From contig CAYSUS010000038.1 in NCBI GenBank assembly GCA_964434165.1, forward strand, positions 1 through 64,000: a stretch of DNA of 64,000 bases. Direction: 5' to 3'. Within the stretch, counting starts at the first letter, position 1. Each line of letters starts with the position of its first letter. The position numbers were made by a program, and so were the translations under genes. Positions 7,157 to 16,354 of this stretch are shown here, in pieces. Origin of the DNA: CAYSUS01 sp964434165. Its GTDB lineage: Bacteria; Planctomycetota; Planctomycetia; Pirellulales; Thermoguttaceae. A model generated the notes under the pieces. That model ran no database searches. It worked only from the letters and a program-made list of their open reading frames with translations, and was not told where the DNA came from.

Positions 7157-9274
7157 ATGGCCGAGCATTTCGATCCTTACCTTCAGTGGCTTGGCATCCG
7201 CGACCCGCAGCGGCCGCCGAATTTCTATCGCCTGCTGGGGCTGGAGCTTTACGAGTCCGATCCCGACGTGATCACCAACGCCGTGGACCGGCAGATGGCC
7301 CACGTGCGCACGTTTCAGTCGGGCAAGCACTCGGCCGCCTCGCAGCGGATTCTCAACGAGCTGGCCGCGGCCAAGCTGTGCCTGTTGAGCCCGGAACGGA
7401 AGACGCAGTACGACCTCCAACTCCAGGCCCAGCAGGCGGCCGCCTACCAGACGCCGCAATTGACCCCCGCCCAGCCGGAGCGACCCGCGGCGGCCGGCCT
7501 GTGGCCCTCGCGCGCGGCGCCGGTCCCCGCCGGGCAACCCGACGAGGACGAGGAAGGGGCGGCCAAAGGGACGGGCGAGCGGCCTGCGTGGTTCTCCATC
7601 GCCGCCACCGCGTTGTTGGCCATGATTTTCGTGCTGATCGGGCTGATCGTGCTCATCAGCGCTCGCCGGCGAGGGGATGCCGAGGGGCCGCCGGCGCTGG
7701 TCAGTCCCGGCGAAACTCCCACGCCCGGCCCGGAAGAGAAGCCCAAGCCCGAGCCCAAGCCGGAACCCAAGCCGGAACCCAAGCCCGAGCCCAAGCCCGA
7801 GCCTAAGCCGGAACCCAAGCCGGAGTCCAAGCCGGAGCCCCCTCCCCCGGCACCCGAATCGATCGAGGCGGCCCGGACGGCATTGGCCGCGCGGGACGCG
7901 GCGGGCGCGCTGGGGCATCTCGATCTGGCGGAAGAGTCGGCTGCGCCGGGCTCGGACGAGGTGGCGGTGATCGCGCGGCTTCGAGCCACCACCGCCGCCC
8001 TGGACACGTTCTTGAAGTCGGCCCAAGCTGCCATGGGCTCGCTCCAAGCCGGCGATACCGTCTCGCTGGGCGGGGCCGACGTGCCGGTCGTGCGCGTGTC
8101 GGCGGAGGAACTGGTGCTCCGCCCAGGCGGCGAGGAGAAGCAGTACACGCTGTCCGACCTGCCGGACGAACTGGCGTTGGCCCTGGCCGAACGGGCCTTG
8201 CCCGCAAGCGATGCCTCCCTGGTGGCCAAGGCGGCGTTCCACCTCTACCAGCCGGGCGCCGACCTGGCCGAGGCGGACCGGCTTTGCGAACAGGCGCTGC
8301 ACGGGAAGGCGCCGGGTGCCGACGAGCTTTACGCGGAGCTCAAGCTCGCCCACGCCATGCGCGGCTCGACCTGCACGGTGGACCCGGAGCCGCCCAAGCC
8401 GCCGGTACCCGACGCCGCGGCCCAACAAAAGGTTCTGGCCGAGATCAAGGAGGTGTTCGGCAAGGAGTATGCCGGGGCGCAGAACCCCGCGGAGAAGGCG
8501 AATCTGGCGAGCATGCTGTACAAGCAGGCCCAGGAGACCAAGGACAATCCCGCCGCGCGCTACGTGCTGCTGGTCGAGGCGCGGGACATGGCCGTCGACG
8601 CGGGCGATCGACGCCTTCTCAGGCGGGCGATGGACGCCATCGTGAGGTACTACGACGTCGACCTGGCGGAGATGGCGGCCGCCACGTTCGATCGGGCCTC
8701 GAAGGGGGGCCGGCCCTCGAAGGCTAACTCGGCCATGGCGCAAGCGGCGCTCGACCTGGCCAAGACGGCATCGTCGAACGACCGGCTCGACGCGGCGTGG
8801 ACGTTGACCGATGCGGCCTGGACCATGGCCCGAAAGGCCAGCGACATCCCGCTGGTCAAGAAGGCGGTGATCGCGCGGCGGCGGATCGAGAACTTGCAGC
8901 AGCGCTACCAGGCGTTCGTCGACGCGGGCAGGACGCTGGCCGACAGCCCGGACGACCCCGCCGCCAACACGGTGCGCGGCAGCTACCTGTGCTTCGCCAA
9001 GGACGAGTGGGAGGCGGGCCTTCCTTTGCTGGTCAAGGGAGACGACGAGACCCTCAAGGCCCTTGCCCAGGCAGAGATCGCTTCACCCCAGACGCCGACG
9101 GACCGGGTGGCCTTGGCCGACTCGTGGTGGGACGCGGCCGAAGCGGCCGACGACGAGGCGATCGGCGACCAGTACCGCTCCCGGGCCGCGCACTGGTACG
9201 AGAAGGCCCTGCCCGACGTGACCGGTCTGACGCGGACCAAGGTGCAGCGCCGGCTGGATGAGATCAATCCCTAG
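7157..9274 (+). CDS. J-like domain membrane protein with KPEP repeats (planctomycete type)
   Basis: 705 aa. The first ~95 residues (FDPYLQWLGI...FYRLLGL....CLLSPERKTQYD) resemble a J-domain but lack HPD, so DnaK stimulation is not expected. One transmembrane helix lies near residues 155-178. A Pro-Glu-Lys repeat linker follows (about residues 196-232), then a mainly helical C-terminal region with tetratricopeptide-like stretches. A paralogue near 47-49 kb shares the first domain, the helix and the low-complexity linker. The start is the ATG in front of AEHFDPYL because the in-frame upstream extension is compositionally non-coding and overlaps the promoter. Function unknown; the topology suggests a cytoplasmic J-like head and a periplasmic body. 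Confidence 0.8.
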   Translation: MAEHFDPYLQWLGIRDPQRPPNFYRLLGLELYESDPDVITNAVDRQMAHVRTFQSGKHSAASQRILNELAAAKLCLLSPERKTQYDLQLQAQQAAAYQTPQLTPAQPERPAAAGLWPSRAAPVPAGQPDEDEEGAAKGTGERPAWFSIAATALLAMIFVLIGLIVLISARRRGDAEGPPALVSPGETPTPGPEEKPKPEPKPEPKPEPKPEPKPEPKPEPKPESKPEPPPPAPESIEAARTALAARDAAGALGHLDLAEESAAPGSDEVAVIARLRATTAALDTFLKSAQAAMGSLQAGDTVSLGGADVPVVRVSAEELVLRPGGEEKQYTLSDLPDELALALAERALPASDASLVAKAAFHLYQPGADLAEADRLCEQALHGKAPGADELYAELKLAHAMRGSTCTVDPEPPKPPVPDAAAQQKVLAEIKEVFGKEYAGAQNPAEKANLASMLYKQAQETKDNPAARYVLLVEARDMAVDAGDRRLLRRAMDAIVRYYDVDLAEMAAATFDRASKGGRPSKANSAMAQAALDLAKTASSNDRLDAAWTLTDAAWTMARKASDIPLVKKAVIARRRIENLQQRYQAFVDAGRTLADSPDDPAANTVRGSYLCFAKDEWEAGLPLLVKGDDETLKALAQAEIASPQTPTDRVALADSWWDAAEAADDEAIGDQYRSRAAHWYEKALPDVTGLTRTKVQRRLDEINP
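7743..7848 (+). repeat. In-frame KPEP tandem repeat
   Basis: A roughly 12-bp unit encoding Lys-Pro-Glu-Pro is repeated about nine times with synonymous variation (GAA/GAG, CCC/CCG). It forms a stiff, highly charged linker after the transmembrane helix. Confidence 0.9.
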
Positions 9275-9291
9275 GGGCTCCGCGCCCTTCC

Positions 9292-9362
9292 AGACTTCGG
9301 AAGTCTCGGTGCGCACGCCCCAAACCTTCACACGTCCGAAGTCATCCAGGCTTCGGAAGTCT
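9292..9362. repeat. Two single-arm palindromes of the double-palindrome family
   Basis: AGACTTCGGAAGTCT occurs at 9292-9306 and AGGCTTCGGAAGTCT at 9348-9362, with a diverged arm (GTCCGAAGTC) between. They fill the short gap between the J-like gene and the Uma2 gene. Confidence 0.7.
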
Positions 9363-9430
9363 GAGAGAGCCGCGCGTGCCGGGCTTGCCGACGGCCGGGC
9401 GCACCCGTATGCTGAGCCTGGAGGTGCGTC

Positions 9431-9979
9431 ATGAGCACCACCGAATCGACGGTCGCCGCCGAGCAACTGCTTCGCATGCCGGACCTCGGGCGCTGCGAGC
9501 TGGTCCGCGGGGAGGTCATCACGAGGACGCCCTCGGGAGGCGGACACGGGAGAGTCACTGTGAGCATCACCGTGCCGTTGGGTGCCCACGTGAAGCGGCA
9601 CAGGCTGGGCGCCGTACTCGGGGCTGAGACCGGGTTTCTGATTGCCCGCGACCCGGACACGGTTCGCGCACCCGACGTGTCGTTCGTGGCCAAGGACCGG
9701 CTCTCGATCATCGCGCCTCGTGGTTACGTCCAGGGGCCGCCGGACTTGGCCGTGGAGGTCCTATCGCCCGACGACCGCGCGGGCGAGGTCCTCGACAACG
9801 TGCAGCAGTGGCTCGACGCCGGGTGCCGGGCCGTCTGGGTGATCGACCCCAAGACCCGCTCGGTCACGGTCTATCGCAGCGACCGGGACATCGCCGTCTT
9901 GCGCGAGAGCGAGACGCTCTGCGGAGACGACGTGGTCGAGGGGTTCGCGATCGCGGTGAGGGAGCTGTTTGAGGAGTGA
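9431..9979 (+). CDS. Uma2 family (DUF820) PD-(D/E)XK nuclease-fold protein
   Basis: 182 aa. It has the Uma2 pattern: ELVRGEVI near residue 28, APDVSFV near 80, PDLAVEVLSPDD near 100, and WLDAGCRAVWVIDP near 125. The Asp of APDVSF and the E-x-L of VEVLSP match the PD-(D/E)XK nuclease core. A GGAGG ribosome site lies 5 bp before the ATG. Uma2 proteins are abundant in planctomycetes and cyanobacteria, and their substrate is generally unknown. The stop is 3 bp from the convergent ilvB stop. Confidence 0.88.
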   Translation: MSTTESTVAAEQLLRMPDLGRCELVRGEVITRTPSGGGHGRVTVSITVPLGAHVKRHRLGAVLGAETGFLIARDPDTVRAPDVSFVAKDRLSIIAPRGYVQGPPDLAVEVLSPDDRAGEVLDNVQQWLDAGCRAVWVIDPKTRSVTVYRSDRDIAVLRESETLCGDDVVEGFAIAVRELFEE

Positions 9980-9982
9980 CGA

Positions 9983-11767
9983 CTACTCCTTGATAAGCTC
10001 CCGCACGGTCATCCCCGAGGGGATCATCGGCAAGACGTGCTCCTGGTAGGGCACCTGCACGTCGAGCAGATAAGGCCCCTCGGCCTCGATCATCTCGGTG
10101 AGGCCCTCGACTAGCTCGCCCCGCTCGCGCACGTGCCGGCCCTGCCAGCCGAAGCTCCGGGCGATGGCCACGAAGTCGGGGTAGCGGATCTTGGGCGTGA
10201 TGCCGTCGCCGCGCCCGAGGGCCTCGGGATGGTCGATCGGTCCGAGATAGGTGTGGGCCCGGTTGGCCTGGTGAAAACGGTCCTCCCACTGCACGACCAT
10301 CCCCAGGTGCATGTTGTTCAGGAGCATCACCTTCACCGCCACCTTCTCGCAGTGGCAGGTGGCCATCTCCTGGACGTTCATCAGCATGCTGCCGTCGCCG
10401 TCGATGTCCACGACGAGCTTGTCGGGATGGGCGATCTTGGCGCCCACGGCGGCCGGCAGCCCGAAGCCCATCGTCCCCAGCCCCGAGCTGGAGAGCCACC
10501 GCCGCGGACAGCGGAACTTGTAGAACTGGGCGGCCCACATCTGGTGCTGGCCCACGCCCACGGAAACGATCGTGTCGCGGTCGCGGGTGAGTCTCCACAG
10601 CTCGTGGATCGCCCGCTGCGGCAGGATGCCGGCATAGCGCTCGTCGAAGCGGAACGGATCGGACTTCTTCCAGTCCTCGATCCGCCGGTGCCACTCCCCG
10701 AGGTCCTCGGGCGACTCGACCGCCTTGTTGAGCTCGGACAGGGCGTGCTTCAGGTCGGCGACGATGGCCACGTCCGCGCACTTGATCTTGTTGATCTCGG
10801 AAGCGTCGATGTCGATGTGTACGATCTTGCCGTGCTTGGCGAACTCGGCCACCTTGCCGGTCACGCGGTCGTCGAACCGCACGCCGAAGGCCAGCAGCAG
10901 GTCGGCCTCGCTGACCGCGTAGTTGGCGTACACGCTGCCGTGCATGCCGAGCATGTCGAGGCACAACGGATGATCGCCCGGGAAACCGCCCAGCCCCATC
11001 AGGGTCGTGGTCACGGGAATGCCGGTCTTCGCGACCAGGTCGTACAGCTCGTCGGCCGCGTCTGAGGCGATTACTCCGCCTCCCGCGTAGATCACGGGGC
11101 GCCGGGCGTTGCGGATGAGCTCGGCCACGGCATCGATCTCGTCGGGCGGGGCGAAACCGTCGCCCGGCCGATAGCCCGGCAGGTCCATCGGCACCGCGTA
11201 GTCGGGGATCGTCTTCGTCAGTTGCACGTTCTTGGGGAGGTCGATCAGCACGGGGCCGGGACGGCCGGTCGTGGCCACGTGAAAGGCCTCGCGCATCACG
11301 CGGGCGATGTCCTCCACGCGCGTGACCAGGTAGTGGTGCTTGGTGACGCTACGGCAGACCTCGACGATGGGCGTTTCCTGGAAGGCGTCGGTGCCGATCA
11401 CCGGGGTGCCCACCTGGCCCGTGATCGCCAGCATGGGGATGCTGTCGAGCTTGGCGTCGGCGATCGGGGTGACAAGATTCGTGGCGCCCGGGCCACTGGT
11501 CGCCATGCAGACGCCGATCTTGCCCGTGGTCCGGGAGTAGCCCTGGGCCGCGAACCCTCCCCCCTGCTCGTGGCGGGGAAGGACGACGCGGACCCGGTCG
11601 CGGAAACGGGTCAGCGACTGATGCAGGGGCATGCTGGCCCCGCCCGGGTACGCGAAAACGGTGTCCACCCCGTGATTCACCAGGCTCTGAACCACGACGT
11701 CGGCCCCGCTGACGGGCTCGGCGGCGGTGGATCGTTGCGTCGGGGGCGGCTGGACAGTGGTGGACAC
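9983..11767 (-). CDS. ilvB: Acetolactate synthase large subunit (ThDP-dependent)
   Basis: 594 aa from a GTG with AGGAG 10 bp upstream; an in-frame extension further upstream has no family similarity. It condenses two pyruvate, or pyruvate and 2-oxobutyrate, in branched-chain amino acid synthesis. Visible motifs: YPGGASMP near residue 48, catalytic Glu in PRHEQGGGFAA near 67, SGPGATNLVTPIADA, and the thiamine diphosphate motif GDGSMLMN...LLNN near 455. No regulatory subunit gene (ilvN) is adjacent. Other ThDP enzymes (glyoxylate carboligase) are related, but the HEQ region and length fit acetolactate synthase. Confidence 0.92.
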   Translation of the reverse strand: MSTTVQPPPTQRSTAAEPVSGADVVVQSLVNHGVDTVFAYPGGASMPLHQSLTRFRDRVRVVLPRHEQGGGFAAQGYSRTTGKIGVCMATSGPGATNLVTPIADAKLDSIPMLAITGQVGTPVIGTDAFQETPIVEVCRSVTKHHYLVTRVEDIARVMREAFHVATTGRPGPVLIDLPKNVQLTKTIPDYAVPMDLPGYRPGDGFAPPDEIDAVAELIRNARRPVIYAGGGVIASDAADELYDLVAKTGIPVTTTLMGLGGFPGDHPLCLDMLGMHGSVYANYAVSEADLLLAFGVRFDDRVTGKVAEFAKHGKIVHIDIDASEINKIKCADVAIVADLKHALSELNKAVESPEDLGEWHRRIEDWKKSDPFRFDERYAGILPQRAIHELWRLTRDRDTIVSVGVGQHQMWAAQFYKFRCPRRWLSSSGLGTMGFGLPAAVGAKIAHPDKLVVDIDGDGSMLMNVQEMATCHCEKVAVKVMLLNNMHLGMVVQWEDRFHQANRAHTYLGPIDHPEALGRGDGITPKIRYPDFVAIARSFGWQGRHVRERGELVEGLTEMIEAEGPYLLDVQVPYQEHVLPMIPSGMTVRELIKE

Positions 11768-12013
11768 GGCGTTTGGCTCCTGATGACGGGCGGAATCGAA
11801 CACACTCAAGGGACGGCGCGAGGGCGGAGAAGGCTCGCGACAAAGGCACAGGCCTCCCGCGGCCCACTCCCCCAGCCGGGTGTAAGTAGTTTGGAGGAAG
11901 CATATTAGGATATGTTGTGGAACCGGGGAATTCAAGGTAAAGGGGGGCACCCCAACCGTAGTTCCTGGCAAACGCGCACCACTCGCGGGGGGGTGGGCGT
12001 GTCGCCCACCCCG

Positions 12014-13600
12014 TCACCCCTTCGCCCCCATCGCCGCTAGCTTTCGATCGACTACGCAACAGAGCTGCCGGATGCGGCGACGGGCCTGGGTGAGCCCTAC
12101 GATCGCCAGGAGGCTGTAGATGACCAGCACCGGCACGGGGGAAAGCGGCTCGGTGGGGTCGCCGATCCAACGGCCCCAATAGGCGACCGGGCTCAGCGAG
12201 CGGCAGAACTCGGCTTGGGCGACGGTCTCTCCAGCCGATCCGTACACGCGGTCGTAGTAGATGCCGACCAGGATGGGCGTCATCAGGAGCATTCCCACCG
12301 CAAGGTAGTACAGGGCGCTGCCCGGGCGTCCGGCCACGACCACAAACCACTGCCAGACGAACCCCAGCGCGAGGATCACCACGCAGGAGACAGTGGCGAT
12401 CACCCCACTAGCGGTGAGCTCCTCAGCGCCCATCTGTCCCGGGCCGGCAGCGGCCACGCGCGGCAGCACCACGGCTAGTGCGAAAATAACCGCGCCGATC
12501 GCGCAGAAGGCGGGCAGCACCAGCGTGTTCTCCGACCGCTCGCCCAGGAGCGAGTCCTTCCACCACGGCATGCGTGCGCGGAGACGCCAGACCCAGGTGA
12601 AGAACGTCTCCCGCATTGGCGTGACCTGCCGGACGAACAGGAAGGACAACACCACGTGGGCCGCCCAGAACTCGGCGGCCAGCACGTCGAGCCGATCCGT
12701 CCCGAGGCCGACGTCGCGCACCAGGCCCGCGGCCAGCAGATCGCCCGCAAGCAGGGCCACGTAGGCCTGCGGCTTGCTCATGGCCGTGTTCAGCGGATTG
12801 GTCGTCTTCCGCGTCATGGTCTCGAAGCACACCGCGGCGATGGCCAACTGGAAGAGCGGTCCGACGATCAGAAACGGCAGCCCGACGCCCCACAGCTCCA
12901 GCCGGGCCATCCACGGCTCGCCGATCGCCACGGCCTGGATGGAGAGGATGGGAAGAACGCACCCGAAGCACAGCCCGGCGATCGGGTTCGATGACAAGCT
13001 CGCCGCGTTCATGAGGATGCCGGGCACGAAGAACAAGGCCATGATCCCCAGAGCCACGACGCCGCCCACGGCCTTGCCACCTCCGGCCTTGGCGGCGGCC
13101 TCGGGATCGAGGGAATGGATGAGCCCCAGGGCCCCGCACATCAGGCCCGTGGTGATCATGTGGACGTACAGCAGCAGCACGACCGGCACCGAGGCCGCCC
13201 CCAGTCCGCAGCAGAGCATCGCGATGGGCACCGTGGCGATCGCCCAAAGGTAGCTTCCGGCCGGCTCGCCGAGCATCTTGCCGAGGAGGATCTGGCGGGG
13301 ACTCAGGGCGGCGATCCGCTGGTAGTCGAGCGTACGGTGGGCGACCTCGGACTGGAGCGAGGCGTTCGTGGCCGCCAGGGCCCAGATGGCCGTCAGCGCC
13401 GTCTGCAAGCCCAGCACCGCGGTCAGGAACACGCGCTCCCAAGGAAGGGCAAGCGCGGCCTGGTAGTGGTGCAGCAGGCCGCCGACGCCCAGCAGCACCA
13501 GCAGCCACAGCGAGGCCGTCACCGCCGGCGCGCCGCGCCGGTACTTGACGCGGAACGCGGTGACGACGATCGGATTGTTCCAGAAGTCCAGGCGGAGCAT
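12014..13600 (-). CDS. ABC transporter permease, multi-spanning membrane protein
   Basis: 528 aa, around ten hydrophobic segments. The N-terminus LDFWNNPIVVTAFRVKYRR and the motif SEVAHRTLDYQRIAALSPRQILLGKML are typical of ABC-2-like permeases, where the latter sits at the interface with the ATPase. Its start is 42 bp downstream of the stop of the ATPase gene, so the pair forms one minus-strand operon. The substrate is unknown. The 246-bp gap towards ilvB holds no gene that I can support. Confidence 0.78.
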   Translation of the reverse strand: MLRLDFWNNPIVVTAFRVKYRRGAPAVTASLWLLVLLGVGGLLHHYQAALALPWERVFLTAVLGLQTALTAIWALAATNASLQSEVAHRTLDYQRIAALSPRQILLGKMLGEPAGSYLWAIATVPIAMLCCGLGAASVPVVLLLYVHMITTGLMCGALGLIHSLDPEAAAKAGGGKAVGGVVALGIMALFFVPGILMNAASLSSNPIAGLCFGCVLPILSIQAVAIGEPWMARLELWGVGLPFLIVGPLFQLAIAAVCFETMTRKTTNPLNTAMSKPQAYVALLAGDLLAAGLVRDVGLGTDRLDVLAAEFWAAHVVLSFLFVRQVTPMRETFFTWVWRLRARMPWWKDSLLGERSENTLVLPAFCAIGAVIFALAVVLPRVAAAGPGQMGAEELTASGVIATVSCVVILALGFVWQWFVVVAGRPGSALYYLAVGMLLMTPILVGIYYDRVYGSAGETVAQAEFCRSLSPVAYWGRWIGDPTEPLSPVPVLVIYSLLAIVGLTQARRRIRQLCCVVDRKLAAMGAKG

Positions 13601-13642
13601 GGGGCGTGGCAGCTCGGCGACGGGGGAAAGGCAACGGTCGGC

Positions 13643-14569
13643 TCAGGAAGTGGCGTGTCCCGAAATCCTCATGTAGATGTCCTCCAGGTTCCCGCGCCGC
13701 GCTTCGAGCGAGACGAGCGGGAGTCCGGCCTCGACGATGGCGCGGTGCAGGTCGGGCAGGGTCTCGCGCCCGCCGGTCCACACGCAGCGGACCTGGCTCC
13801 CGTTGCGCTCGACGGCCGCGGCATCGGACCGGGCCGCCAACAGGGCATCCAGCGCCTCCGCCTCTTCCAGCAGCTCGATCCGCAACTCCAGCCCCGGCTG
13901 CACCCGCTCGAGGATTTCCTCCACGCGTCCGGAGGCCGCCAGGTGCCCCTCTTCCAGCAGCCCGATCGAGGTGCAGAACTCGGCCATCTCGGTGAGGATG
14001 TGGCTGGAGATGAGGATCGTGCGCCCCATCTCGTGGAGTTTGCGGACCAGCTCGCGGAACTCCAGGCGCCCGGCCGGATCGAGCCCCGAGGCCGGCTCGT
14101 CCAGCAGCAGCACCCGGGGCTCGTGAAGCAGGCTCTTCGCAAAGCACAGGCGCTGGCGCATGCCGCGGGACAGGGCGCCGATCTGGGCGTCGCGGCGGAC
14201 CTGGAGGCTGACCAGCTCCAGCACCTCGTCGATCAGGTGGTCGCGCCGCTTCGGTTCGACGCGGTAGCACCGTGCGAAGTGGTCGAGGTACTCCCAGACC
14301 AGCATGTGGTCGTAGAGGCTGAAGAAGTCGGACATGTAGCCGACGAGCGGGTGGACCGCGATCGGGTCCTCCAGCACGTCGATCCCGGCGATGCGGACCT
14401 CGCCGTAGGTGGGCTCCAGGAGCGTGGCGAGGATGCGGATGAGCGTGGTCTTGCCCGCCCCGTTGGGACCGATCAGCCCGAACACCTCGCCGGCCGGGAT
14501 CTCCAGGTCGAGATTGGCCAGCGCGATGGTGTCGCCGTATTCCATGCGGAGGTGGCGGATTTCGATCAT
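13643..14569 (-). CDS. ABC transporter ATP-binding protein (ABC-2 type)
   Basis: 308 aa. Walker A GPNGAGKTT near residue 36, signature LSRGMRQRL near 135, Walker B LLLDEPASGLDP near 155, H-loop ISSH near 190. A C-terminal ~90-residue extension typical of ABC-2 exporters of the CcmA/NatA class ends in GNLEDIYMRISG. The start is the ATG of MIEIRHLRMEYGD, with AGGAC upstream. Probably the motor of an exporter formed with the permease gene next to it. Confidence 0.9.
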   Translation of the reverse strand: MIEIRHLRMEYGDTIALANLDLEIPAGEVFGLIGPNGAGKTTLIRILATLLEPTYGEVRIAGIDVLEDPIAVHPLVGYMSDFFSLYDHMLVWEYLDHFARCYRVEPKRRDHLIDEVLELVSLQVRRDAQIGALSRGMRQRLCFAKSLLHEPRVLLLDEPASGLDPAGRLEFRELVRKLHEMGRTILISSHILTEMAEFCTSIGLLEEGHLAASGRVEEILERVQPGLELRIELLEEAEALDALLAARSDAAAVERNGSQVRCVWTGGRETLPDLHRAIVEAGLPLVSLEARRGNLEDIYMRISGHATS

Positions 14570-14591
14570 GAGCTGGTCCTGATTCGCGGAT

Positions 14592-14700
14592 GGGGGCTGG
14601 CACCGTTTTCGATCGAGTTCAAAGCCCCCTCGGGCGAGGCAAGTAATCGCCCCCGCCGTCCGGGGCCGACCGGCGGATCGGGGAAACGGTGCCCGTCCCC
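14592..14700. repeat. REP-like inverted repeat element, copy 1
   Basis: The left end GGCACCGTTTTCGATC and the right end GATCGGGGAAACGGTGCC are near-perfect inverted copies, each flanked outward by a run of G or C (GGGGG and CCCC). The core GGCACCGTTT recurs at 22721. Elements of this look (GGGGACAGGCACC...) are common dispersed repeats in planctomycetes and in other genomes carrying REP-type tyrosine transposases. Confidence 0.65.
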
Positions 14701-14723
14701 TTGCTTCCCTTGCTGCAAAGGCA

Positions 14724-14809
14724 GGACCGGGGGTCTTGGCTCGGGGCGGCGTCGCTGCCGACTCATGGTGCCGATTCATGCCGCCAGCGCGAGCCAAGAC
14801 CGCCGGTCC
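14724..14809. repeat. Long imperfect inverted repeat (19 of 20 bp) with structured loop
   Basis: Arms 14724-14743 and 14790-14809 pair with a single mismatch over 20 bp. Inside, GGCGGC and GCCGCC can extend the stem, and the loop holds two ~13-bp imperfect direct copies (ATGAATCGGCACC type, read on the minus strand). It lies 22 bp past the fucosidase stop and could end its transcript, although no T-tract follows. Confidence 0.7.
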
Positions 14810-14831
14810 CGGGAAGCCCCGCGCGACCCCG

Positions 14832-16142
14832 TTACTTGCTATCGCGCAGCTTGACCACGACGATCGTGTCCACGTCGTCCCTGATCGACACCGCGATCGG
14901 GATGACGAGCTTGTCCCCCTCGACTTTTGCCCCGTCGATCGGCTGTCCGGCCAGCGAAGTCACCGACTCGATGCCGTCGGGCGGGGCAGCCAGCTCGAGC
15001 TTGCCGCTCTCGGGGACCTTTAGCACGTGCAGATACACCGTGTCGCCGCCCTTGATGGTCGATACGCCCCAGTCGGCCGGGGCGTACGGCCCGCGCCGCG
15101 TGCCGTAGATCGACGCGCCGTTCTTCTCCAGCCACTGGCCCATGGTCAGGAGTCGCTCGACGGCCTCGGGCTGGATCGTGCCGTCGGGCTTGGGGCCGAC
15201 GTTGAGTAGCAGATTCGCCCCGCGCCCGGCCGAGTTGATCAGGTAGTGCAGGCACTCCTTGGTGGACTTGAACTTGTCGTCCTTGGCGTTGTAGCCCCAG
15301 GAACGGTTCATGGTCAGGCAGGTTTCCAGCGGCATGCGCGCGACGCCGGCCTTGTTGAAGCCCGCCTTGTTCTCGCCGGGCAGGTCCTGCTCGAACATCT
15401 GGAAGTCCTCGCCCGGCAAGGGCTTCACGTGATGGTTATTGCCCACCAGGGCCTGGGGCTGGGCCGTGTGGATGCGGTCGTAGCACTCGGCCAGGCCCCA
15501 GTCGGCCTTGGGCTTGTCCCAGATGCCGTCGAGCCAGATCCCGCCGATGCGACCGTAGCGCCCGCTGCACAGCTCGTCGATCTGGGCCATGTAGTACTTC
15601 TTGTACGCCTCCCAGTCGCCCGAGTCGGGACGGCCCGAGTGCTGGCCCGTGCGCCCGCGGGGATAGTAGTCGGTGTGGTGCCAGTCGAGCGGCGAGTAGT
15701 AGAAGAAGAGCTTGATCTCCTGCTCCTCGCACTCGTCGGCGAGCATCTTGAGCACGTCCTTGCCGTAAGGCGTGCGATCGACGATGTCGTAGTCGGAGAC
15801 CTGCGAGTCGTACATCGCGAACCCGTCGTGGTGCTTCGAGGTGATCGTGATGTAGCGCATGCCGGCCTTTTTGACCGTCGAGACCCATTCGGCCGGATCG
15901 AACTTCACGGGGTTGAACCGCGGCGGCAGTTTCTCGTACTCGGCGATGGGGATCTTCCGCTTGTGCATGACCCACTCGCCGTCGCCCTTGAGCGAATAGA
16001 CGCCCCAGTGGACGAACAGCCCGAACTTGGCGTCCTGGAACCAGCGCACGCTTTCCGGGTCGGCCTGTTTGGCGGCGTGGACCGATGGCAGGGCGAACGG
16101 GAGGATCGCGGCAGCGAGGAAGAGGACGAGGGTCTTGCGCAT
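14832..16142 (-). CDS. Secreted alpha-L-fucosidase (GH29)
   Basis: 436 aa. Signal peptide at residues 1-20 (LVLFLAAAILPFALPSVHA). GH29 motifs: FGLFVHWG near 38, ITITSKHHDGFAMYDS, FYYSPLDWHH near 150, and GGIWLDGIWD near 204, whose Asp is the catalytic nucleophile. The C-terminal ~90 residues form a beta-rich accessory domain. The start ATG precedes the signal peptide; an upstream in-frame Met gives a non-family extension. It releases L-fucose from glycans, plausible for a bacterium feeding on sulfated or algal polysaccharides. Confidence 0.93.
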   Translation of the reverse strand: MRKTLVLFLAAAILPFALPSVHAAKQADPESVRWFQDAKFGLFVHWGVYSLKGDGEWVMHKRKIPIAEYEKLPPRFNPVKFDPAEWVSTVKKAGMRYITITSKHHDGFAMYDSQVSDYDIVDRTPYGKDVLKMLADECEEQEIKLFFYYSPLDWHHTDYYPRGRTGQHSGRPDSGDWEAYKKYYMAQIDELCSGRYGRIGGIWLDGIWDKPKADWGLAECYDRIHTAQPQALVGNNHHVKPLPGEDFQMFEQDLPGENKAGFNKAGVARMPLETCLTMNRSWGYNAKDDKFKSTKECLHYLINSAGRGANLLLNVGPKPDGTIQPEAVERLLTMGQWLEKNGASIYGTRRGPYAPADWGVSTIKGGDTVYLHVLKVPESGKLELAAPPDGIESVTSLAGQPIDGAKVEGDKLVIPIAVSIRDDVDTIVVVKLRDSK

Positions 16143-16354
16143 GGCAGGGCTCCGAGGGACAGGTCGGGGAAGACGCCCGCGGCGCGCCACGGGCCGGCTA
16201 AGCCCCCATTCTGTCTCGCCGCACGCGGCGGTGTCAATCAAACGGGGGTCCGCAGAAGTTGGCCCAATTCCTGCCCTTGCATCGCGCGGGGATGAACGCT
16301 AGCCTCAATGATCAGACACAGGGTACTCGCAGAGCCTGACCCGACAGGTATCCC

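Noticed and set aside
11768..11971. N-terminal extension or leader peptide for acetolactate synthase
   Set aside because: The in-frame extension has no family similarity and a GTG with a good ribosome site marks the start. No run of Leu/Ile/Val codons followed by a terminator-antiterminator pair was found.
14570..14831. tRNA or other stable RNA gene in the hairpin-rich gap
   Set aside because: No T-loop GTTCRANNC consensus or acceptor pairing was found; the pairing is explained by inverted repeats.
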